DNA of 58,543 nucleotides, taken from NCBI RefSeq assembly GCF_947631165.1, contig NZ_CANRKH010000019.1, forward strand, positions 1-58,543. Direction: 5' to 3'. Each line of letters begins with the position of its first letter. Position 1 is the stretch's first letter. Source of the stretch: an uncultured Dysosmobacter sp. (GTDB lineage: Bacteria > Bacillota > Clostridia > Oscillospirales > Oscillospiraceae). Below, in pieces: positions 52,464 through 58,543 of this stretch. The notes beneath the pieces were generated by a model. It saw only the letters and a program-made list of their open reading frames with translations, searched no databases and was not told where the DNA came from. A program made the position numbers and the translations under genes.

Positions 52464-54441
52464 CGGGACCCTGTTCCGCAAGAACCTGACCCGGTTCTGG
52501 CCCCTGTGGGGCGGCGCAAGCTTTTTGGGGGCGCTGTTCCCCCTGGCCATGTGGATGAACATCAGCCGGAGCCTGCACAGCTACCTGCGGGAGCCGCTGG
52601 AATTCACGAATCTCTATTACAATACGCTGACCGGCCTGCCGGTGGTGTCCCTGCTGTACGCGATCCTCTGCGCCATGGTGGTGTGGAGCTATCTCTACAA
52701 CGCCCGCAGCGTGGGGATGCTGCACACCCTGCCCCTGCGGCGGGAGGGGCTGTTCCTCACCAATTTTCTCTCAGGCCTGACCATGATGCTGATCCCCTAC
52801 GCTGTCACCGGGGCATTGTGCGTGCTGATCTCCCTGCTGTACGGCAGCTTTGACCCGGCGGGCCTTTTCAACACCATTCTGGGCGTGCTGGGACTGAGCT
52901 TTTTCTACTTTGCCAGCGCCACTTTCGCGGCCTTTGTCACCGGCAACCTCTTCGCCCTGCCGGCGCTGTATTTCCTGTTTCACTTCCTGGCGGTGCTGCT
53001 GGAGTGGATCCTGTCGGAGTTCGCCTCCTGCTTCCTAGTGGGGGTCCGGTCCTACTATAACGGCGCCACCAGCTTTCTCTCCCCCACGGTCCATCTGCTC
53101 AGCCATCTGGGCGTGGACTCGACTTATGAGGAAGCGGAGCGGATCACCGCCGACGGAACCCATTACGTCGACAGCGTGCTGACCGCCGTGGAGCTGGAAA
53201 ATTTCTACCTGATCGGCGTATACGCCCTGGTGGGCGCGGCGCTGGCGGCTGCCGCCTTCGTCCTCTACCGCCGCCGGCGCAGCGAGTGCGCCGGGGACGT
53301 GGTGGCCGTGGGCTGGATGAAGCCCCTGTTCCGCTACGGGCTGGCGGCGCTGTCGGCCCTGCTGGGCGGGCGGCTGCTGTACGCCCTGTTCTGGGAGGGC
53401 GGCTTCCAGAACGGCCCCTACGCCGAGGCGCTGCCCATGGCGGTGTGCATGACCGTGGCAGGCGTCATCGGCTACTTCGCCGCCACCATGCTGCTGGCCA
53501 AGTCTTTGCGGGTGTTCCGCAGGCGGAGCTGGCTGGGAGCCGGGGCGGTGGTTCTGGCCTGCGCGGCCCTGTGCGCCGTGCTGCGGTTCGACGCGCTGGG
53601 CATCCAGCGCCGCATTCCCGCGGCAGAGGAGCTGCGGAGCGTGTACCTCTACGCAGGAGGGAACTCCTACAGCCTCCAGGCCGGAAAGGATGACGACATG
53701 ATCCGGCAGGTGCTGGACCTGCACCGGGCCGTGGCGGCCGACACAGAGTATCTGCGCAGCGGCGCCGACCCCGACGACGTTTATCACGCCTACACGGAGC
53801 TGACCTACACCCTGGCGGACGGCAAGACCCTGGACCGCTATTACCGCCTGCCCATCACGGAGGAGCGGCTGGCCCAGGCGGGGACCTATGACAGCCTGCT
53901 GGACCAGTTTGTGAACAGCACCGCCGCCAAGATCCGGCGGCTCCACCTGGACGACGATTACGCCGTTACCGGCGGCACCATCACCGTATATGACCTGGCC
54001 GGAAAGGAAGACAGCTTCTTCGACCTGAACAGCCGGGAGGCCAAGACCATTCTGGACGCCGTGGGCCGGGACACCCAGGCCGGGACCTGGGGGCAGGTGG
54101 ACCTGACCGGCAGCGACCGGGACGACGCATACGCCATGGACCTCTACCTGTCCTTCGCGAAGGAAGGCCCGGACGTCGACAGGGACGCCGACCGGATCAC
54201 GATCGCGGTCCGTCCGGGGATGGAGAACACCCTGGACTGCCTGGACGCCATGGGTCTTGTCCAGCGGGAGCGGCTGCTCACCTGGAGCCAGTACTACAAC
54301 GACGAGGGCTGGTCGGAGGAATATGATGAAATGGGCACCTATACCGAAACGGCCAGCGGTACCGGCGGCGCCGGCGGCATCGGCATCATCGGCGGGGCCG
54401 ACGGCCCCACCAAGGTCTATGTGGCGGGAACGGTGATCTGA
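52438..54441 (+). CDS. ABC transporter membrane protein
   Basis: 667 residues from the ATG at 52438 (GGGAGGTGC in front), overlapping the ATPase gene by 26 bp. Helices at about residues 25-45, 65-90, 105-215, then a second group (near residues 260-370), and a long extracytoplasmic C-terminal half (about 390-667) rich in Asp/Tyr, ending in a glycine run (GTGGAGGIGIIGGADGP). Large permeases of this kind act in export or sensing of peptides at the cell surface. The cargo is unknown. Confidence 0.88.
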   Translation: MQSKTSYFNGTLFRKNLTRFWPLWGGASFLGALFPLAMWMNISRSLHSYLREPLEFTNLYYNTLTGLPVVSLLYAILCAMVVWSYLYNARSVGMLHTLPLRREGLFLTNFLSGLTMMLIPYAVTGALCVLISLLYGSFDPAGLFNTILGVLGLSFFYFASATFAAFVTGNLFALPALYFLFHFLAVLLEWILSEFASCFLVGVRSYYNGATSFLSPTVHLLSHLGVDSTYEEAERITADGTHYVDSVLTAVELENFYLIGVYALVGAALAAAAFVLYRRRRSECAGDVVAVGWMKPLFRYGLAALSALLGGRLLYALFWEGGFQNGPYAEALPMAVCMTVAGVIGYFAATMLLAKSLRVFRRRSWLGAGAVVLACAALCAVLRFDALGIQRRIPAAEELRSVYLYAGGNSYSLQAGKDDDMIRQVLDLHRAVAADTEYLRSGADPDDVYHAYTELTYTLADGKTLDRYYRLPITEERLAQAGTYDSLLDQFVNSTAAKIRRLHLDDDYAVTGGTITVYDLAGKEDSFFDLNSREAKTILDAVGRDTQAGTWGQVDLTGSDRDDAYAMDLYLSFAKEGPDVDRDADRITIAVRPGMENTLDCLDAMGLVQRERLLTWSQYYNDEGWSEEYDEMGTYTETASGTGGAGGIGIIGGADGPTKVYVAGTVI

Positions 54442-54444
54442 CCC

Positions 54445-55113
54445 ATGGCAGTCCACAGAAGACGGCGGAGGCGGTGGTACATCGACCCCCGGCTGAAGCT
54501 GGGCGCTCTGGGGGCAGCGCTGCTGGTGCTGGCGTGCGCCGTGATCGGAGTCCTGCTGGCCAGGCGGGCCCCGGACCCGGCAGACGTGGCCGTGCCGGAT
54601 TACGTCCGGCAGGACTATCTGACGGTGAACGAGTGGTCCCGTCCCGGAACGGAGCTGAAGGAGATCCGGGGCGTGGTCATCCACTACGTGGGCAATCCCG
54701 GCACCACCGCCCAGGCCAACCGCAACTATTTCGAGTCTCTGTCCTCCGGCAAAGAGGGGACCTACGCCAGCAGCCACTTCATCGTGGGGCTGGAGGGAGA
54801 GGTCATCCAGTGCATCCCCTTGGACGAGATCGCCTACGCCTCCAACACCCGGAACGGCGACACTGTGGCCATCGAGGTCTGCCACCCCGACGAGACGGGG
54901 GTATTCTCCCCCGTCACCTATGACCGCGTGGTGGAGCTGACGGCCTGGCTGTGCCAGGAGTTCCGGCTGGACCCGGAGGCCGACGTGATCCGCCACTACG
55001 ACGTGACGGGCAAGGTCTGCCCCAGGCATTTCGTGGACGACCCGGAGAGCTGGGAGCAGTTCCGGGCCGACGTGGCGGCGGAAATGGAGGCGGCCGCGGA
55101 GCAGGCGGACTGA
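54445..55113 (+). CDS. N-acetylmuramoyl-L-alanine amidase (Amidase_2)
   Basis: 222 residues with an N-terminal membrane anchor (LGALGAALLVLACAVIGVLL). Zinc amidase of the T7-lysozyme type: GVVIHYVGNPGTTAQANRNY (first His), SSHFIVGLEGEVIQCIP, and RHYDVTGKVCPRHF (second His and Cys). It cuts the bond between MurNAc and the peptide stem. It begins 3 bp after the ABC permease, so wall cutting and export are under one GntR-controlled promoter. Confidence 0.92.
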   Translation: MAVHRRRRRRWYIDPRLKLGALGAALLVLACAVIGVLLARRAPDPADVAVPDYVRQDYLTVNEWSRPGTELKEIRGVVIHYVGNPGTTAQANRNYFESLSSGKEGTYASSHFIVGLEGEVIQCIPLDEIAYASNTRNGDTVAIEVCHPDETGVFSPVTYDRVVELTAWLCQEFRLDPEADVIRHYDVTGKVCPRHFVDDPESWEQFRADVAAEMEAAAEQAD

Positions 55114-55282
55114 GCAAGCGCCAAACGCCGTCTGCGCGTGCCTTTATTCCGCCCATGGGCGCATACGCTGAGCGGCCGGAAAAATTTTTTAAAAAATTTT
55201 TCAAAATCGTGAAACAAAACGCCCGGATAAATCGTCTTATAGATGTAGTCAACATAAAAAGCTGTGTGAAAGGAGCCTCTCC

Positions 55283-55453
55283 ATGGAGAAAGCTATGACC
55301 AATGAACCCCTGTGGCGCGTATGGGTCGATACCCAGCGACGCATCGTATCCTTCCATGAGGAGGAGGGCTGCAAGCTGCTGGAGTTTCGCAGCCGGGAGA
55401 TGTTCTTGAGCTGCGTGGACCAATACACCTGCAAACAGTACCGGTATCAGTGA
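55283..55453 (+). CDS. 56-residue protein, paralog of 56000 gene
   Basis: Starts MEKAMTNEPLWRVWVDTQRR behind AAAGGAG, ends QYTCKQYRYQ. Half of its residues match the protein at 56000: xxWR(V/I)WVDT..R.VSFHE...G..LLEFRS.E.F.SC.D.YT..(Q/R)YRYQ. No named family is known to me. A strong terminator follows and an XRE gene lies convergently behind it. Upstream (55114-55282) is an AT-rich stretch with an AAAATTTTTT palindrome. Confidence 0.82.
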   Translation: MEKAMTNEPLWRVWVDTQRRIVSFHEEEGCKLLEFRSREMFLSCVDQYTCKQYRYQ

Positions 55454-55466
55454 CCATCAAACACGC

Positions 55467-55502
55467 AAAAGGGACCGCCTGGGCGGTCCCTTTTTTATTT
55501 TT
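55467..55502. terminator. Terminator between small gene 1 and XRE
   Basis: AAAAGGGACCGCC-TGG-GCGGTCCCTTTTTT, overlaps the XRE stop region by a few bases. Confidence 0.9.
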
Positions 55503-55710
55503 TATACGGTATTGGATCGTCGGTCAGGCCCAGCAGATAATCAATGCTGGTGTCGTAGAACCGGGCCAGGGCGATCAGCGCCGCACTGGGAATATCCAGC
55601 GCGCCGCTCTCATATCGGGAATACGTGGTCTGGGAGATATTGAGCAGATCCGCCAATTTCCGCTGTGGCAGATCCTTGTCCTCCCGCATGTCCCGCAGAC
55701 GGTGATACAT
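55495..55710 (-). CDS. XRE-family regulator, probable control of small genes
   Basis: 71 residues from the ATG at 55710, which has GGGGAGGG ten bases before it; an in-frame ATG 24 bp further up lacks one. Cro/C1 helix-turn-helix: YHRLRDMREDKDLPQRKLAD LLNISQTTYSRYESGALDIP. It lies between the two paralogous small genes, divergent to the second. A 158-bp MITE has landed between it and that promoter. Confidence 0.86.
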   Translation of the reverse strand: MYHRLRDMREDKDLPQRKLADLLNISQTTYSRYESGALDIPSAALIALARFYDTSIDYLLGLTDDPIPYKK

Positions 55711-55746
55711 CGCCGCATATCCCTCCCCTTCCATGCTGATGCTTTA

Positions 55747-55904
55747 GGAACCGCTGATTCAATTGAGACGCACGTTTTGGCGGTATATTCTCTGCTTGGA
55801 CTGCGTCAGAAAATCTTGAAATTCGTCAGGATTCCCGCGTTTTTTTCCTTGCCAGACAAAAAATCTGCCTGCCAATCCGCACATCCCGATTGAATCAGGG
55901 TTCC
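55747..55904. mobile_element. 158-bp MITE with TTTA target duplication
   Basis: Left end GGAACCGCTGATTCAAT (55747-55763), right end ATTGAATCAGGGTTCC (55889-55904), imperfect inverted repeats that extend inward in weaker form. TTTA flanks both ends (55743-55746, 55905-55908). No coding frame, so it would need an IS5-type or other transposase in trans. Confidence 0.8.
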
Positions 55905-55933
55905 TTTATTTTAGGATATGCCAAAATTGCATA

Positions 55934-55962
55934 TTGCATTTTATGCGATAATCGCATAAAAT
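55934..55962 (+). promoter_or_regulatory. Promoter and operator of small gene 2
   Basis: TTGCAT (55934-55939), 17 bp, TAAAAT (55957-55962). The palindrome TTTTATGCGA-TAA-TCGCATAAAA (55939-55961) fills the spacer, as at the XRE-mutS module. Confidence 0.78.
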
Positions 55963-55999
55963 GATGAGCAAGGTCTCATTTTGCGGGAGGTGACATGCG

Positions 56000-56167
56000 T
56001 TGGCGAAGAAAAAGACAGAGGAGATCTGGCGCATCTGGGTCGATACGGAGCGGCAGGTGGTATCCTTCCATGAGATCGACGGCGGGCGGCTGCTGGAATT
56101 TCGCAGCTACGAGCTGTTTCAGTCCTGTATCGACCGTTACACCGCCCAGAGGTATCGCTATCAGTAA
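56000..56167 (+). CDS. 55-residue protein, paralog of 55283 gene
   Basis: TTG start behind GGGAGG; MAKKKTEEIWRIWVDTERQV then VSFHEIDGGRLLEFRSYELF and a YRYQ end. Clear paralog of the 56-residue protein at 55283; conserved Trp, Asp, Arg, Phe-His and the Tyr-rich tail suggest a small folded domain. Its promoter carries an operator, so the pair is probably under the XRE protein between them. Function unknown. Confidence 0.8.
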   Translation: MAKKKTEEIWRIWVDTERQVVSFHEIDGGRLLEFRSYELFQSCIDRYTAQRYRYQ

Positions 56168-56207
56168 AAATGCGGCGCTATTTCCAGAAAAAATCCATGA
56201 AAAACCG

Positions 56208-56235
56208 TTGACAAACCGCCAAAACGTGATATCAT
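56208..56235 (+). promoter_or_regulatory. Promoter of ileS
   Basis: TTGACA (56208-56213), 16 bp, TATCAT (56230-56235), start near 56242. Confidence 0.8.
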
Positions 56236-56241
56236 ATTCCG

Positions 56242-56527
56242 GTAATTGAACATTTTGGCGTAGATAAGGACGAGTAACCCTCTGGTTCCCGCGAAGAGAG
56301 CCGCCGTTTGGTGCAAGGCGGACGGGCACGGAGGACGAAAATCACCTTGGAGCCTCCTGCTGAAAGACGACGCGAGTAAGCGTGGACGTGTGACGGGCGT
56401 TATTCCGTCGGCCCGTGACGGCGGGCGGTGAGCGGTCGTGTCCGCAAGGCCACGGCAACCGAGAGTGGTACCGCAGAGTGTTTTTTGAACGCTTTGTCTC
56501 TTGAACGAGAGGCAAAGCGTTTTTTTC
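56242..56527 (+). promoter_or_regulatory. T-box leader of ileS (isoleucine specifier)
   Basis: Stem I starts at GATAAGGACGAGTAAC and holds an ATC specifier (56341-56343) for tRNA-Ile. The T-box core AGTGGTACCGCAG (56464-56476) is present, followed by the terminator AACGCTTTG...CAAAGCGTT-T7 (56488-56527). Uncharged tRNA-Ile would pair with the specifier and T-box bulge and let transcription through. The family is established; the structure is read from these conserved words. Confidence 0.95.
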
Positions 56528-56700
56528 TTAAAGAGGGGGATTTCATCCCCCCTTTAAATCCCCCCACCAGTGACCTCGGTCACTGGTGAACGCCGCCCAA
56601 GGCGGCTGAGTCAATGTATTTTCGCCACGTACATGCCGCGGCGAAAATAGATTTGAGCTTGCTGTCAATCATCGATTATTCAATTATCAATTCAACCCGG
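56528..56700. repeat. Hairpin cluster between T-box and ileS
   Basis: Four inverted repeats in a row: GGGGGAT/ATCCCCC, CACCAGTGAC/GTCACTGGTG, GCCGCC/GGCGGC and TATTTTCGCC/GGCGAAAATA, then AT-rich ATTATCAATTC-type repeats. They separate the T-box terminator from the ileS ribosome site, a place normally short. No frame inside. Confidence 0.6.
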
Positions 56701-56723
56701 ATTTTGATTTGGAGGAAACAGAT

Positions 56724-58543
56724 ATGGACTACAACAAGACCATCCATCTGCCGAAAACCGACTTTCCCATGCGGGCGGGCCTGCCCAAACGGGAGCCGGA
56801 GATGCTGGCGCGCTGGAAGAAAATCGACGTCTATCACGAGCTGCTGAAGAAGAACGAGGGCAAGCCCCTGTTCAACCTGCATGACGGCCCTCCGTTCTCC
56901 AACGGCGCGCTGCACATGGGCCACGCCCTGAACAAGTCCATCAAGGACTTTATCACCCGCTCCGCCGCCATGCGGGGCTATTACACCCCCTACATCCCCG
57001 GCTGGGACAACCACGGCATGCCCATCGAGAGCGCCATCATCAAGCAGAACAAGCTGAACCACAAGGCCATGAGCATCCCCGATTTCCGCTCCGCCTGCCA
57101 CGACTTCGCCCAGCACTACATGGACGTGCAGAGCGAGGGCTTCCAGAGGCTGGGCGTCATCGGCGACTGGGAGCATCCCTACGCCACCATGAACCCCGGC
57201 TTCGAGGCCGAGGAGGTGAAGGTGTTCGGCGAGATGTACAAGAAGGGCTATATCTACAAGGGATTGAAGCCCGTGTACTGGTGCCCCCACGACGAGACCG
57301 CCCTGGCGGAGGCCGAGATCGAGTATCAGGACGACCCCTGCACCACCGTGTATGTCAAGTTCCCCATGCACGACGACTTGGGCAAGCTGGCAGGCTTTGA
57401 CAAGAGCAAGCTCTTTTTCGTGATCTGGACCACCACCATCTGGACCCTGCCCGGCAACCTGGCCATCGCCCTGCATCCCGACGAGAGCTACGCCCTGGTG
57501 AAGGCCCCTAACGGCGAGGTCTATATCATGGCCGAGGCCCTGACCGACAAGGTGATGCGGATCGGCGGCTTTGAGAGCTACGAGATCCTGGAGACCCACC
57601 CCGGCTCCTTCTTTGAAAACATGCTGGCGGACCACCCCTTCCTGCCCAAGACCAGCCGCCTGCTGCTGGCGGATTACGTCACCATGGACAGCGGCACCGG
57701 CTGCGTCCACACCGCCCCCGGCTTCGGCGCGGACGACTATCAGACCTGCAAGCGCTACGGCATGGACATGGTGGTGCCTGTGGACGACCAGGGCCGCCAC
57801 ACCGACTATGCCGGCAAATACGCCGGCATGAAGACCGACGAGTCCAACCCCGTCATCCTGAACGACATGAAGGAGAGCGGCGCGCTGTTCGCCAGCGAGG
57901 ACATCGTTCACAGCTACCCCCACTGCTGGCGCTGCAAGAGCCCCATCATCTTCCGGGCAACCCCCCAGTGGTTCTGCTCTGTGGATTCCTTCAAGGACGA
58001 GGCCTGCGCTGCCTGCGACGATGTGCGCTGGGTCCCGGGCTGGGGCATCGACCGCATGAAGTCCATGATCCGGGAGCGCACCGACTGGTGCATCAGCCGC
58101 CAGCGCCGCTGGGGCCTGCCCATCCCCGTGTTCTACTGCAAGGACTGCGGCAAGCCCGTCTGCACCGATGAGACCATCTCCGCCATCTCCAAGCTGTTTG
58201 AGGCGGAGGGCTCCAACGCCTGGTTCGCCAAGGACGCCGCCGATATCCTGCCCGACGGCTTCACCTGCCCCCACTGCGGCGGCAAGTCCGGCTTCGAGAA
58301 GGAGACCGACACTCTGGACGGCTGGTTCGACTCCGGCTCCACTCATTTTGCCGCCATGAAGCGGGATCAGGGCTTCTGGCCCGCCACCGTCTACATGGAG
58401 GGCCTGGACCAGTACCGCGGCTGGTTCCAGTCCGCCCTGCTGACCGCCGTGGGCGCCTTCGGCAACGGCGCGCCCTTCAAGGAGTGCGTCACCCACGGCT
58501 GGACCGTGGACGGCGAGGGCAAGGCCATGCACAAGTCCCTGGG
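56724..58543 (+). CDS. ileS: Isoleucyl-tRNA synthetase (3' end beyond window)
   Basis: First 606 codons from ATG 56724 (GGAGGAAAC in front). Class I motif PFSNGALHMGHALNK (HMGH for HIGH), the WTTTIWTLPGNLAIALHP editing-domain start and HTAPGFGADDY in the CP1 editing domain. Near the end GRWT-like GWFDSGSTH and GLDQYRGWFQS, then the KMSKS-type loop (KAMHKSLG) at the very edge. It charges tRNA-Ile and edits valine; controlled by the T-box. The remaining third lies outside the window. Confidence 0.96.
   Translation, partial: MDYNKTIHLPKTDFPMRAGLPKREPEMLARWKKIDVYHELLKKNEGKPLFNLHDGPPFSNGALHMGHALNKSIKDFITRSAAMRGYYTPYIPGWDNHGMPIESAIIKQNKLNHKAMSIPDFRSACHDFAQHYMDVQSEGFQRLGVIGDWEHPYATMNPGFEAEEVKVFGEMYKKGYIYKGLKPVYWCPHDETALAEAEIEYQDDPCTTVYVKFPMHDDLGKLAGFDKSKLFFVIWTTTIWTLPGNLAIALHPDESYALVKAPNGEVYIMAEALTDKVMRIGGFESYEILETHPGSFFENMLADHPFLPKTSRLLLADYVTMDSGTGCVHTAPGFGADDYQTCKRYGMDMVVPVDDQGRHTDYAGKYAGMKTDESNPVILNDMKESGALFASEDIVHSYPHCWRCKSPIIFRATPQWFCSVDSFKDEACAACDDVRWVPGWGIDRMKSMIRERTDWCISRQRRWGLPIPVFYCKDCGKPVCTDETISAISKLFEAEGSNAWFAKDAADILPDGFTCPHCGGKSGFEKETDTLDGWFDSGSTHFAAMKRDQGFWPATVYMEGLDQYRGWFQSALLTAVGAFGNGAPFKECVTHGWTVDGEGKAMHKSL

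Noticed and set aside
56676..58532. A 618-codon open frame on the minus strand
   Set aside because: Opposite the clear ileS reading frame with its T-box; shadow due to high GC.

Overview
The window reads as chromosomal DNA of a GC-rich Gram-positive Clostridium-class gut bacterium, most likely an Oscillospiraceae (Flavonifractor/Oscillibacter-like) organism. The basis is the high-GC codon use, sigmaA-type promoters and AGGAGG ribosome sites, SLH-domain surface proteins, DivIVA and SepF, a ParB/Noc-type gene in the mnmE region, a T-box in front of ileS, and small proteins such as DUF1836 and DUF6440. Almost all genes are housekeeping and most lie on the minus strand; no transposase, integrase, CRISPR array or rRNA was seen.

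Layout. 1-193: a copied gene end behind a hairpin element. 321-1712: a MATE exporter. 1755-2306: a structured RNA locus with a 25-residue peptide and an antisense RNA, built like a type I toxin-antitoxin system. 2450-6025: a phage-tail-like small protein and a large SLH surface protein. 6400-7513: tRNA-Gly with repeats and a FUSC-type membrane protein. 7693-12794: carA and a carB-dapF fusion. 13100-15810: lepA with tandem copies of both of its gene ends. 15876-20335: an XRE, MBOAT, SGNH-like, TPR-like cluster. 20582-27346: HAD phosphatase, the division block (divIVA, sepF, ylmE), an HlyD-like adaptor, hfq, miaA, a lipoprotein and a flavoprotein. 27435-36426: the mutL...mutS-miaB repair and tRNA block, interrupted by an XRE/small-gene module. 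36565-44410: an HPr-like protein, a VanW protein, a Noc/ParB protein, prmA, DegV, DUF1836 and mnmE. 44798-48231: a second SLH protein, an HxlR/flavoprotein pair and a YitT/YczE-like membrane protein. 48286-50901: pnp and rpsO. 51205-55113: a GntR-ABC-amidase operon. 55283-56167: two paralogous tiny genes around an XRE gene. 56208-58543: the T-box and ileS, which runs off the end.

Two signals stand out. First, the type I TA-like locus: a strong promoter, a roughly 490-nt folded mRNA whose ribosome site is locked in a 22-bp long-range stem, and an opposing promoter making a roughly 95-nt antisense RNA with its own terminator. Second, a family of short two-hairpin elements sits at gene ends (before position 1, tRNA-Gly, lepA 3', lepA 5', mutL 5'). 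At the three loci where host flank and copy can both be seen, the order is the same: gene end, short inverted copy of the host flank, hairpin 1, middle, hairpin 2, direct copy of the gene end. This points to a shared, possibly undescribed, way of moving or being made.

Other points of interest are the CarB-DapF fusion whose epimerase half lacks the first catalytic cysteine, mirror-image divergent promoters with an operator inside each spacer between miaB and mutS, CsoR-like palindromes next to mnmE without copper genes, and structured leaders on vanW and pnp.
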